Source of the DNA: Scilla litardierei
Taxonomy: Eukaryota > Streptophyta > Magnoliopsida > Asparagales > Asparagaceae
Direction of reading: 5' to 3'
DNA length: 64,000 nucleotides
Assembly: GCA_030789695.1 (NCBI GenBank)
Contig: CM061140.1
Coordinates: 171,082,319-171,146,318, forward strand
Part shown: one piece after another, positions 10,540 to 22,720 of the stretch
How positions within the stretch are numbered: position 1 is the stretch's first letter
Layout: each line of letters opens with the position of its first letter
Program-made: the position numbers and the translations under genes
Notes under the pieces: model-generated
Seen by the model: the letters and a program-made list of their open reading frames with translations, nothing else
What the model was told of the DNA's origin: nothing
Databases searched by the model: none

Positions 10540-10627
10540 GTATGGCTCTTAACCTTTCCTAACAATTACCGTAGTCATTACCTTTATTATGTTGTCTGGT
10601 TAGCTTATCCCCTTGTGTGATTAATAG
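10540..10627 (+). other. Candidate 88-nt intron between gag and protease
   Basis: Gag is in a different frame from pol. Removing 10540-10627 (GTATGG...TTAATAG) joins the gag-frame codons for GQVIS to the pol frame upstream of [10 protein letters not shown] without a stop. The joined codon is G plus GT (Gly). The segment is T-rich, has stops in the gag frame, and starts and ends with GT and AG in good plant context. Alternatives are an ordinary frameshift plus a short insertion. Confidence 0.5.
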
Positions 10628-13176
10628 GTCTTGTTAAGGTAGCCTCTTTCCCTGCTTTGGCATTATTCGACTCTGGGGCTTCCCATTGCTTTCTCTCCCA
10701 GCAGTTTGTGGTAACTCGGGCCATACCTGTGGATTCTTTCGTTGCTGGGTGGAACATTCACACTGGAAATGGCATGATTCGTAGTTCTTCTGGTATCCGC
10801 AGTTGCCCAGTGGAAATATGTGGGCGAGAGTTGTATGCCGATTTCCTGGTGATTGAGATGCCCACTTATGAGGCTGTGTTGGGAATGGATTGGCTAAGTA
10901 TGTTTTCCGTCACTATCGACTGCAAGTTAAGGAGGGTAGTCTTCCAGATTCCTGACCATCCGGAGTTTGAATTCAGAAGTGGTAGCAGTGCACTGGATCC
11001 TGTGAAATTCAGGGCCATACCAGTAGAGGGAATAGCCATGACCATGGAGGCAGAGCCAGTATTACCCAGGGTTGTACGGGACTTTCCTGACGTCTTCCCT
11101 GATGACATCTACGGACTTCCTCCTGATCACTCCTTGGAGTTCACCATTGATTTGGTACCAGGCACTCAACCTATTGCGAAGGCTCCTTATCGGATGGCAC
11201 CACCCGAGTTGGCCGAGCTTCGAAATCAGTTGAAGGACTTATCTGAGCGAGGATTGATACAGCCGAGTGTGTCACCCTGGGGAGCGCCAGTGCTTCTGGT
11301 AAATAAGAAGGATGGGACCTGTCGGATGTGTATCGACTACAGGGACTTGAATAAAGTGACAATAAAGGACAAGTATCCTCTCTCTCGCATCGATGATCTA
11401 TTTGACCAGCTTGGTGAATCTCGAGTGTATTCCAAGTTGGATTTACGGAGCGGCTACCACCAGATTAAAGTACGGGGGTCTGACGTTCCGAAGACCGCCT
11501 TCAGGACTCGTTATGGGCACTACGAGTTTCTGGTGATGCCATTTGGAGTGACGAATGCGCCGGCTACCTTCATGAGACTAATGAATCAGGTCTTCTTTGA
11601 GTACTTAGACAAGTTCGTTGTGGTATTCATTGATGACATTCTGGTGTACTCGAAGGATGAAGAAGAGCATGCAAACCATCTCAGGATCGTATTGGAGACC
11701 CTGAGGCAGCACCGGCTATATGCTAAGTACATCAAATGTCAGTTATGGTTGACGAAGGTTGCCTTCTTGGGGCATATAGTTTCAGGGGACGGTATTTCTG
11801 TCGATCCAGATAAAGTGGCAGCAGTGGAGAAGTGGCCTATTCCGCAGTCAGTTTCGGAGATCAGGAGCTTCTTGGGATTAGCTGGCTACTATATGAAGTT
11901 TATCAAGGACTTCTCTAAAATTGCAGCACCCTTGTCTAACCTAACAAAGAAAGATGTTGCGTATGTTTGGTCAGAGGAGTGCCAACATGCTTTTGAAGAG
12001 TTGAAGCAGAGGTTGACAACTGCTCCAGTTCTGGTGATTCCGGATCGTTCTGGAGGATTGGAGATATATTGTGATGCGTCTGGTAGAGGGCTTGGATGTG
12101 TGTTACATCAGCATGGTCGCGTGGTGGCATATGCTTCAAGACTACTGAAGAATCATGAGCGGAATTACCCTACACATGATTTGGAGTTAGCAGCGGTGAT
12201 ATTTGCTCTGAAGCTGTGGAGACATTACTTGCTGGGTGAGCATGTTAAGATTTACACTGATCATAAGAGTCTGAAGTATGTCTTCACTCAGAAAGAACTT
12301 AACATGAGACAACGTCGGTGGCTTGAGTTGACGGCGGAGTATGACGTCGATTTGCAGTATCATACTGGGAAGGTTAATATGGTCCCTGATGCTCTTAGTA
12401 GGCTGCCTGCTGTAATGATGTTAACCGCTCAGCCTCAGCTCCAGTGGACCTTGCATCAGATGGAGATAGAGGTTGTTCTTCCAGGTGACAAAGCAACCAT
12501 GCTGAACTTGCAGATCCAGTCTGATCTGGTGGACCGAGTCAAAGCTGCACAATTTGATGATGCAAAGTTAAGAAGAATCAGAGAGCAAGTAGAGGCTGGC
12601 TTACGGGCAGATTTCCATATCCATGAGGATGGTTCACTAAGGTTCGGGAATAGGTTATGTGTACCCACGGGCCTTATTCGTGAGGAGTTGTTGAAGGATG
12701 CCCATAACTCTCCGTACTCTATTCACCCAGGAGGAACGAAGATGTATCGAGACTTGAAACAACATTATTGGTGGCATGGCATGAAGCGTAGTGTCGCCAG
12801 AAGTGTGGCATCATGCCTGGTCTGTCAGCAGGTGAAGGCAGAACACCAAAGAGTTACGGGTTTGTTACAGCCTCTTCCCATCCCGGAATGGAAATGGCAG
12901 CATGTAACGATGGACTTTGTGACTGGACTACCCCGCACACCCAAAGGAAATGATGCAATTTGGGTGGTTGTCGATTGCTTAACCAAATCCGCACATTTCA
13001 TTCCCTTCCGGGTTGGTTGGACAGTCTACAGAGCATTTGGCTCGAAGATATATGGAGGAGATCGTGAGGCTGCACGGAGTCCTTGTCTGTATCATCTCTG
13101 ATCATGACACCAGGTTCACCTCACATTTCTGGAGAAGTTTGCAAGCTAGTCTGGGGACCCATCTCAAGTTTAGTAC
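10628..13176 (+). pseudogene. pol of the Del/Tekay-type element: PR-RT-RH-INT, truncated
   Basis: An open frame runs to 13101 and continues in another frame to 13176. Domain order is: protease with [10 protein letters not shown]; reverse transcriptase with [23 protein letters not shown] and the active site [10 protein letters not shown]; RNase H with [15 protein letters not shown] and [11 protein letters not shown]; then the integrase HHCC zinc region ([10 protein letters not shown]...CLVCQQ) and the start of the catalytic core ([13 protein letters not shown]). A frame break near 13020 gives the false end. The other frame carries on with EEIVRLHGV and SDHDTRF, the second catalytic Asp region, and is cut before the catalytic Glu. 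The RT itself looks intact (YxDD-type FIDD). Confidence 0.9.
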
Positions 13177-13328
13177 TGTTGGTTAACGATTTTCTACAGA
13201 CGGCGACAAACTGCTAAGGCCAAAATTGACCGAGACAGTTGTCAAGCTGACGTTAACTTTTGATGCTGAGTCGGAGCCTCATCAGCGAATGGAGTGGGAC
13301 CCTCTGTTGGAAGAACCAGGGTCGGGAG

Positions 13329-15891
13329 TGTAGGGTTTTGCGGTACCCTTAGGGCACAAAAACTCTAGTCCCGTCCTAAGTCGGACGGAACATAGACAGA
13401 AAAACAATTGCAGCGGAAGAAAAACTAGTTAATCTAATTAACATGCAGTTAAAACAATTTAAACTTAGCCCTAAGGTCCAAGACCCTTAGCCAAGATCTA
13501 TGCCAACTTGGGATGGATCTGACCATCCCAAGAAGGATCTAACCTACTGCGATTAAATTAAACTAATGCTTAATTAAACACATACCTGGAATCTCAGCCC
13601 TGGGGCAGGCGAGATGTTCCGCACCGTCTTCCGTGCCGCTCCCCGTCCCACGCCGAGCTGCTCCTCAAACCTCTCCCAGAACCGCTCCTCGAACCGCTCC
13701 GCATCCCGAGGCGATCAATCCCCTTGTCGCTGAGCCAACCACGCGCCGAAGAAAGTTTCACGCGAGTGAAACCTTCGCCTAGATTTCGGATCTGAATCCG
13801 AACCCCTTCGTGGCTTTGCTAGAGCCCTCAGGAGCAAGACAGAAATTTATAGGGAGAGGAGAAATATTAATTTAAGCTTAGATCCGAGCGAGCTCCAACA
13901 TTTACGAGAGCAGCTCAGATCTAGAGCTTGGGACGAGTTTTGAGGAGGAGAGCAGACCCCTATTTATATAGGCGGTGGACTCTCCCCTTTTCTCAAAATC
14001 CGATGTGGGACTATTAATTGGGTTAATTAAAATCAAGTTAGTTTGCACTTCACAAAGTGCAAACTTCCGTGAATTTTAACTCCCTCACCGTTGAACTTCA
14101 GGATTGATACAACCTATCAATTCGAAGGGTGTTCAACGGTGAACGCATAGGAAAAAATCATTCGTCAATCGGAGGTCGTTTGACCCTCCAATTGACCGCT
14201 CAAAGTTCAGCCCACGGCTAGTTTTTCGCAAAAACTGAGCCGTCAAATCTGCCATTAATCCTAGGGTTCTAAATCCTGAGGTGGGGCCCAGCCTGTGGGC
14301 CCCACCAGCCAAAAGAGGCCGACTGGGCGCCTGCCAGACTTGGGCACGGATGCCCAAGCCTGGCACGGGTGCCCAGGCGCGGGCGCCCAAGCGCCAGCCA
14401 GGCGCCTGGCAGGCGCCTGGGCTCCCAGACGCCCAGGCCCGCCTGGGCGGCCCGCCTGGGCGCATGCCCAGGCGCCCAGCACCCGGGCCTGTGCCCAGGC
14501 CGTGGGCCCTGGTTTCCTGGCTTAGCCAAGTCTGGCCAGGTGCCCAGGGCAGACTTGGTCTGTCCTGGGTCAGCCTGGTCTGACCCGGTCTGATCTAATG
14601 GGCTGTTTTGGCTCTAACTTGAGCATTTGGTGTCTGATTTGGTCGCCGTTCGAACCTGGGTTTAGACCGAGACATTCCCGTCTTACCCGAGAACTGTTTC
14701 TTGCATTTATATTATTAAATATTGTTTTAAATAATTTAAAACACATTTAATCACTTTTGCATCAAATGCAAAATAGTCCCTATCTAAGCTTAAATTATCC
14801 TATTGCATCAAATGCAATTATTCCATCCCTTTACATCAAAATGCAAAATATTCTCCCTAACTAATTTCTACCTATTACTAGACGAAGGTCACACTCTGTG
14901 TGAGACCCTACAGCTTGACCCTTACAACAGGTTGGGCTCGAAGCCCAATACGGCAGTGACCACAAGCAGTGGTTGCCGTCCCTGCTTCAGGAATCATCAT
15001 TATGTGGTTGACTCATTGACATGAGTCTTGTCGGGACCACTCTGACTGTGTCCGTGATGAATTTCACAGTTATAGTCGTTTTGTCTTAAATATGTCGTGT
15101 AGATCAAGTCTAGGGTACGGTCAAACTGTCAACCCCAATAACTTGACTCCCGTTAGTTTCTATCGATCTTTAGTCAACTAATGTTGGACTTCTTCCAACA
15201 TACTCTGCGCAGAGTTTTTACTAAAGACCGAACTAACTCTACGACACTAACTCCCATTGACCGGGAGAGACGAATCCTCTCTTGGTCATTACTCTTCTCG
15301 TACGCTTCAAGTGACATCCAATCAAAGACCTTTCAACAGGCCTAGCCTCGAAGTCAGGTCAGTGATCTAAGTGGCACCGTTCATGCACAGGTTTGTAAAA
15401 TGACCTCAAGTCAAAAGACCAACCAGCCTATCATCACTAAGAGTTATCATTGATAGATTTGTCAATGTAACCATATGATAACTCTTGTGGATCGTTCAGT
15501 GAACTCATTCTCTAATGAGCACCTGTGTCTCGTCTCCGACTTCGCCAAGTCGAACGATCATGAGATCATCGTCACCGCTTAACGGTGAAGACTAAAACAC
15601 AATGGTATATCCGATGTTTCGATATCCTTGTCTCGAAACATCTACGACCACGAACCCTTTTAGACTTATGCTACAGACGGTCAAACATTTCTCCATGATC
15701 GAGATACTCATTTCGATACCTGTTTGACCTTGCATAAAGTCTCAGGACTTTACCTAAGTTAATATCTAATGTTAACTACATTATAATATAACTTAGATAA
15801 ATTATTACCAAACATCTTACTGTTATTTCGAACAAGACGTTTGTGCTATTCACACAGAGATAAATAGGCTGGAGGGCATCATTCTCCTACA
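13329..15891 (-). repeat. 3' LTR of the LARD
   Basis: On plus it starts TGTAGGGTTTTGCGG and ends CATCATTCTCCTACA. On minus a TATA-like CCTATATAAATAGGG lies at about 13960-13975. It matches the right LTR throughout, except in the GC-rich island near 14281-14530 and at scattered single bases. Confidence 0.9.
14281..14530. repeat. GC-rich GCCCAGGCGCC micro-repeat island in the LTR
   Basis: A dense run of CCCAGGCGCC, TGGGCGCC and CCAGGCCC words lies in an otherwise AT-leaning LTR. The matching island in the other LTR (about 21111-21346) differs by several indels although the flanks agree. Long open frames here on both strands are a side effect of base composition. Confidence 0.8.
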
Positions 15892-17356
15892 TCTCCCACT
15901 TGCACTCAGGCCCATTTATCTCGGTATCTTATACCGTTTTTACACATAAGTTTTCCCGACTTCATGTGGTAGAGCCTTTGTGAGTGGATCTGCTAAAACC
16001 GTTTACACTATAGACTTAAGGGGTTTCTATGTTTATGTTAGACCAACCATTTGAATCTCATTCAAATAATTCACTTGGTCTTTCGGAATCCATAATATTT
16101 TATCTCCTTGGATCTTATCCAGTTCATCGTACCTTACGATAATCATTTAAATTTGTTAATGGTCATTTCAAATGGCTCATATCTATTTCTGCTAAAGTAT
16201 CAAACCTTTTGATTTACTTTGTCAAAATATATGTTCCATTTCTTTGATGCCTCGCATGTAGTTTATACGCTCCCACTGACTATGAAAACTATCTGGCTAA
16301 TTCATATAAGTTGGTCCGTCTAAATCATATTTAGAAAAACGAACTTATAAGTGAATGCTCTAATTTTCATGGTCAACATGAGCGTTTTACATCGAGTTTG
16401 GTCCGAGTAGATCTGTACACATCTGCTGGCGAGACGGTTTCAACATAATCCGTTTTATAGGAATTAGGATGAAAACCGTTCTCGACTAAACACGATTGTA
16501 CTTCACTATTTTCCTTTCTGCACCAACCTTTCAACTTAAAGATTTACTTGCAAAAATGAGGAAACATTTTCCTTGTGCACGTAAACTAAATTCCAAAATT
16601 TATTTACGCACCGGACCTTTTCTAATTGCATCAAGTTTTAAATCGGAGTTACTACTCCGAATTTTATCCTAGAAGTTGACTTAGTCATCATCAGTTATGA
16701 TGTTTAACTTGACTCTTCGTCTCACGAAATTCGAGTAATTATACAAATTCATAATGATTGATTTAATGAATATCTTATTGATAATGTCCTCATAGAACAT
16801 TATCAAAACTTAGGCATTACTATCTGGGACTTAACCCAGAGGGAGGACTTAACTCAGAGTCACTTGCTATGGATCGCACCAAGTCTAACTCAGTGTGATT
16901 CATACTTTTAACACACGAATGTGTTAACAGACTTGACCTGAGAGAAAATCACATATTCTATCAATTACGCAAGATTTTATGTAGCTAAGTATTTGGCCAT
17001 TCGATCTAATCGAATCAGTTTAAATACCATAGTCATTTCGTTCTTTATTTTATCAGACTTGTGTTTCATCAAGAACACGTGTCTTAATAAAATATACGAA
17101 CAACTTATTTTTGGTTAATCTAGACTCGGGTACATCAGTATGTACGAGAGTGAGTTCGACAACTCATTCTCCCACTGTCTTACAGATGGGTTTCGGCCAT
17201 TATATCTAAGAGGATAAGACTCACAAGTGTCCGTAGACTTCATAATACGAGAGGTCAGACCCCTCTTTATGTGACTTGTGAAGCTTAGTCTCTCGATACG
17301 GCCTAGTCTATTTCGCCATATAAGTTTGCTACTATCTTGTGTATTTATATATTAAC

Positions 17357-17359
<3 letters not shown>

Positions 17360-17432
<73 letters not shown>
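17360..17432. repeat. (TA)n microsatellite
   Basis: An uninterrupted AT dinucleotide run of about 73 bases lies inside the LARD interior. The Tyr/Ile open frames through it are artefacts. Confidence 0.95.
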
Positions 17433-17435
<3 letters not shown>

Positions 17436-19907
17436 CGTTATACATATTACTCATTGCTTCAGAAGCAATGTGACGACATTCGTCAAAATGTGTTAACCTT
17501 TTGTATAACAATAATTATGAAATTGTGACATCAGAATATATCACATTTTTCATTTCCTCCTACTTATACCTTTACTAATGATAAATTAAACTAACTTTCT
17601 CAATTGACTTTCCGAAGTTCCTGCTTCCTTTTCTAAATCATATTTAGATATTAAATAACCCAACAAAAATAAATAGCCATGCAAGCATCGCATGTATCCA
17701 AATGCCTGAGAGTTGCAATCTCGAGTGTAGCTCAAGAAGTTGCTTGTCTCAAGATCCGGTTGGGATACATGATCTTGCACCGCTCATGCACTCGTATTCG
17801 ACTCAAACGGTTTTGATCGAATTCTCGAACTTTGCGGATCAAAATTGTTTGTCCATGCAACCTTGAGGATAGCTCGACAAGTTGTAGGGAGAAACATACT
17901 TCGAATATCCTATATGTTCAAGCTGCCTCATATAGAGACGAGTGACATGTAGCGTGAATTATTTGTTGGACCCAGAACTTAATGAAATTATATTTCTTAA
18001 GTCTGTTCTTTAGAAGGTCATTTTAATGTTAACGAGAATATAGTTTTAATTCTATCAATTTGAATTTAACTTGATATTCAATTAATCAACTTATTCGACC
18101 AGTTAACTAATTCCATTAAAAAATATTATATACCTTCGGTAAACATAGTCTCGCCCTAGTTTAGCATACGTTCAATATTAAATATAGGTAGAATGGCTTT
18201 TATCTATCTATATCCTCCCACTATTTTTACGATCGTTTCAAAGATTAATAACGAACGATTTAATCGAATTAAAATTAATGGGTAAGAGGTTCAATCACCT
18301 TGAGTCTAACAACCTTGAGTGTAGCTCAACAAGTTGTAGGACTCTGTAATCGGAAGATGACTCTTCATCGATCATATCAGATATGACTCTCTTATTCGGT
18401 TTTTGCCCCTAGCCATTTGTGATCATGAGTGTGATCATCCAAATCACAATGTCTAGTCTAGTCGGATCCTTGTTTTCATGTCTAGCCTGACTTGCCCCGC
18501 CGCTCGGTGTATTCACGACACGTCGGTTTGGGTCAGGTCTTAGACTACATCTAATCAGACTACATCTTGATTTAACTTACGTCGGCGCTCGGTGTATTCA
18601 CGACAACATCGGTTTGGGTCAAGTCAAGATTTCATCTTATGTATTTAAGGGGTTGGTTTCTACAGGGTTGCCATGTCACAGCTTGAGTGTATCTCAACAA
18701 CTGTAACACGGGCCCTATAGTTGCTAACCCCTAAAACAAGGAGGGCTACGGCTAATCTTGAAAAAGATCATTAACGTATTTGACTTAGATATAGTCCAGG
18801 GTGTCATACAATCATGATTCGCGACATTGCGGTCCAGCGGAACACAGTCAGGGAATTGACTAAGCCAGGATCACTACCCCTTAGACTAGTAAGGGTTGAT
18901 CCAGAACTCTTAGCCAAGCACATTGACTGGATCATGGTCCATTGAATGAAGCTTGTCATTTTTGTATGTGTGCCATAGACTAAACAACTTTTATTAACAA
19001 CTAATTAATCCTATCAACTAGTTGCATCCTTAAATTCAAAATTTTAGGATTTGTTTAATAACTTTTATTAAGTGCTTATCAACTATAAGGTTCACATGCT
19101 ATCCTAATCATTATTAGGATTTTAATAAATTTATTAGCCAACGCTAAAAGCGAAGTCCTTTAATGAGAATTAATAATAACAATTAGAATTAAGATTTTCA
19201 TTAAAAGGACTACCCTAATCAGGAATTAGGTCTCGAAGTGTTGTTAATATTTTATTAAAACATAGCATGTCATTAAAATTCAATTAATAAATTTTAATCA
19301 TTTTTAATGGCTAACCTAAAGGGTTGTCTTGTGTTATCAAATAAGGGACAAGAGGAACTAGCCATTAAAATAAAGCTACACTAATTTTATCGCATAAAAT
19401 AAAGTGTACAACTATTAAATAGACTAAAGTTTATCGCATAAAAAATTTTAGACTTTTAAAATCAGTTTTAAAAATATCTTATAAATTTAAAACATCACTT
19501 TAAAAATTTTCCATGTTCAAAAAAATTATCACATACAATTTTTAAACATCTAAAACATTTTAAACTTATCGCATAAATTTAAAGCCTTAAAATTAATTTT
19601 AAATTTATCACATAAATTTAAAACACCATTTTAAAATTTCCATGCTTATAAAATTTATCATATAAAAAATTTTTAGGCATCCAAAATAACTTTAAACTTT
19701 TAAAGATTTAAAATTAGTTTTAAAATTATCACATAAATTTTAAAACGTCATTTAAAATTTTCATGTTCAAAAAATTTATCACATAGAATTTTGAACATCA
19801 AAAACATTTTTAAAATTATCTTATAACTTTAAAAAATTTAAAAGTATTTTAAAAGGCATTAACAGGTTTAATGAAATCGCAGTGCTAGATCGACTACGTA
19901 AACCTAG

Positions 19908-19919
19908 GCTCTGATACCA
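19908..19919 (-). other. Second primer-site-like sequence followed by TGTAGGG
   Basis: GCTCTGATACCA (minus: TGGTATCAGAGC, the standard initiator Met-tRNA primer site) is followed after one base by TGTAGGGGTATC, which copies the first seven bases of the real LTR edge. It lies about 230 bp inside the functional site. Confidence 0.6.
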
Positions 19920-20138
19920 CTGTAGGGGTATCACTCTGATATCATTGCGACGCTGTTAAGGCCCATCATCCATGGCACCCTAGACCCGTCACAAGATACC
20001 TCAGAAACTTGTTTTACGGTATGCCTCTCGACAATGCCCAACCCATTATAAGATCACCATCTTATCTGGACTTGGTACGGTAAGAGCGAATACTTCGGGT
20101 CGGCTCATAACCCGAGAACCCGTACTCAAGCTCAACAA

Positions 20139-20150
20139 GCTCTGATGCCA
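20139..20150 (-). other. Primer binding site of the LARD
   Basis: GCTCTGATGCCA on plus reads TGGCATCAGAGC on minus, one change from the initiator Met-tRNA site TGGTATCAGAGC. It is separated from the LTR (20152) by one base. Confidence 0.8.
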
Positions 20151-20151
20151 C

Positions 20152-22720
20152 TGTAGGGTTTTGCGGTACCCTTAGGGCACAAAAACTCTAGTCCCGTCCT
20201 AAGTCGAACGGAACATAGACAGAAAAACAATTGCAGCGGAAGAAAAACTTGTTAATCTAATTAACATGCAGTTAAAACAATTTTAACTTAGCCCTAAGGT
20301 CCAAGACCCTTAGCCAAGATCTATGCCAACTTGGGATGGATCTGACCATCCCAAGAAGGATCTAACCTACTGCGATTAAATTAAACTAATGCTTAATTAA
20401 ACACATACCCGGAATCTCACCCCTGGGGCAGGCGAGATGTTCCGCACCGTCTTCCGTGCCGCTCCCCGTCCCATGCCGAGCCGCTCCTCAAACATCTCCC
20501 CGAACCGCTCCTCGAACTGCTCCGCATCCCGAGGCGATCAATCCCCTTGTCACCGAGCCAACCACGCACCGAAGAAAGTTTCACGCGAGTGAAACCTTCG
20601 CCTAGATTTCGGATCTGAATCCGAACCCCTTCGCGGCTTTGCTAGAGCCCTCAGGAGCAAGACAGAAATTTATAGGGAGAGGAGAAATATTAATTTAAGC
20701 TTACATCCGAGCGTGCTCCAACATTTACGAGAGCCGCTCAGATCTAGAGCTTGGGACGAGTTTTGAGGAGGAGAGCAGACCCCTATTTATATAGGCAGTG
20801 GACTCTCCCCTTTTCTCAAAATCCGATGTGGGACTATTAATTGGGTTAATTAAAATCAAGTTAGTTTAAACTTCACAAAGTGCAAACTTTCGTGAATTTT
20901 AACTCCCTCACCGTTGAACTTCAGGATTGATACAACCTATCAATTCGAAGGGTGTTCAACGGTGAACGCATAGGAAAAAACCGTTCGTCAATCGGAGGTC
21001 GTTTGACCCTCCAATTGACCGCTCAAAGTTTAGCCCACTGCTAGTTTTCGCAAAAACCGAGCCGTCAAATCTGTCATTAATCCTAGGGTTCTGAACCCTG
21101 AGGTGGGGCCCAGCCTGCGGGCCCCACCAGCCAAAAGAGGCTGACTGGGCGCCTGCCAGACTTGGGCACGGATGCCCAAGCCTGGCGTGGGCGCCCAGGC
21201 GCCCAAGCGCCCAGGCGCCCAGGCGCCAGCCTGGCGCCAGGCGCCAGGCGGGCGCCTGGGCCGGGAGGCGCCCGGCCCAGGGCGCCTGGGCTCCCAGGCT
21301 CCCAGGCCCGCCTGGGCCTGTGCCCAGGCCGTGGGCCCTGGCTTCTTGGCTTAGCCAAGTCTGGCCAGGTGCCCAGGGTAGACTTGGTCTGTCCTGGGTC
21401 AGCCTGGTCTGACCCGGTCTGATCTAATGGGCTGTTTTGGCTCTAACTTGAGCATTTGGTGTCCGATTTGGACGCCGTTCGAACCTGGGTTTAGACCGGG
21501 ACATTCCCGTCTTACCTGAGAACTTTTTCTTGCATTTATATTATTAAATATTGTTTTAAACAATTTAAAACACATTTAATCACTTTTGCATCAAATGCAA
21601 AATAGTCCCTATCTAAGCTTAAATTATCCTATTGCATCAAATGCAATTATTCCATCCCTTTGCATCAAAATGCAAAATATTCTCCCTAACTAATTTCTAC
21701 CTATTACTAGATGAAGGTCACACTCTGTGTGAGACCCTACAGCCTGACCCTTACAACAGGTTGGGCTCGAAGCCATATACGGCAGTGACCACGAGCAGTG
21801 GTTGCCGTCCCTGCTTCAGGAATCATCATTATGTGGTTGACTCATTGACATGAGTCTTGTCGGGACCACTCTGACTGTGTCCGTGATGAATTCCGCAGTT
21901 ATAGTCTTTTTGTCTTAAATATGTCGTGTAGATTAAGTCTAGGGTACGGTCAAACTGTCAACCCCAATAACTTGACTCCGGTTAGTTTCTATCGATCTTT
22001 AGTCAACTAATATTGGACTTCTTCCAACATACTCTACGCAGAGTTTTTACTAAAGACCGAACTAACTCTACGACACTAACTCCCATTGACCGGGAGAGAC
22101 GAATCCTCTCTTGGTCATTACTCTTCTCGTACGCTTCAAGTGACACCCAATCAAAGACCTTTCAACAGGCCTAGCCTCGAAGTCAGGTCAGTGATCTAAG
22201 TGGCACCGTTCATGCACATGTTTGTAAAATGACCTCAAGTCAAAAGACCAACCAGCCTATCATCACTAAGAGTTATCATTGACAGATTGGTCAATGTAAC
22301 CATATGATAACTCTTGTGGATCGTTCAGTGAACTCATTCTCTAATGAGCAACTATGTCTCGTCTCCGACTTTGCCAAGTCGAACGATCATGAGATCATCG
22401 TCACCGCTTAACGGTGAAGACTAAGACACAATGGTCTATCCGATGTTTCGATATCCTTGTCTCGAAACATCTACGACCACAAACCCTTTTAGACTTATGC
22501 TACAGACGGTCAAACATTTCTCCATGACCGAGATACTCATTTCGATACCTGTTTGACCTTGCATAAAGTCTCAGGACTTTACCTAAGTTAATATCTAATG
22601 TTAACTACATTATAATATAACTTAGATAAATTATTACCAAACAGCTTAATGTTATTTCGAACAAGACGTTTGTGCTATTCACACAGAGATAAATAGCCTG
22701 GAGGGCATCATTCTCCTACA
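20152..22720 (-). repeat. 5' LTR of the LARD
   Basis: This is the 2569-bp partner of 13329-15891, with the same ends (TGTAGGG...CCTACA). It is next to the primer site on its left and the duplication GGGAG on its right. Confidence 0.9.

Larger units (their letters stand above)
6744..13176 (+). mobile_element. Truncated Del/Tekay-type Ty3/gypsy element
   Basis: A 2.55-kb 5' LTR is followed by gag, protease, reverse transcriptase, RNase H and the first two thirds of integrase, all on plus. The element stops at 13176, directly before an LTR of another family, so the integrase end, any chromodomain and the 3' LTR are absent. The LTR ends (TGTCATGCCCCG and CGGGGCGTGACA) and the order PR-RT-RH-INT fit the Del/Tekay chromovirus group. 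No second copy of the flanking bases CGATC is visible, because the far side is lost. No standard Met-tRNA primer site is evident just after 9295. Confidence 0.85.
15892..20151 (-). other. Non-coding interior of the LARD
   Basis: This is AT-rich and without a credible open frame. At its left edge CTCCCACTTGCACT is the plus-strand view of a purine tract AGTGCAAGTGGGAG (PPT). About 18300-18720 repeats phrases such as TTGAGTGTAGCTCAACAA and GCGCTCGGTGTATTCACGAC. About 19400-19860 is low-complexity A/T with many TTTAAAA and TTATCACATA words. I see no gene. Confidence 0.75.
13329..22720 (-). mobile_element. LARD-like non-coding LTR element, 9392 bp
   Basis: The two LTRs of 2563 and 2569 bp are nearly identical. 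They are flanked by the duplication GGGAG (13324-13328 and 22721-22725). A primer site complementary to Met-tRNA lies inside the right LTR and a polypurine tract inside the left one, so it is on minus. The 4.26-kb interior encodes no gag or pol. This fits the class of large retrotransposon derivatives (LARDs), which rely on proteins of another element. The interior start (CTCCCACTTGCACT on plus) resembles the end of copia elements, so a copia ancestor is possible. Confidence 0.85.

Noticed and set aside
14133..14593. Long open frames on both strands in the LARD LTR (Ala/Gly/Pro/Arg-rich)
   Set aside because: They coincide with the GC-rich micro-repeat island; the frames are composition artefacts and differ between the two LTRs.
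17337..17528. Ile/Tyr-rich open frame
   Set aside because: It is a translation of the (TA)n microsatellite, as is the one at 38105-38392.
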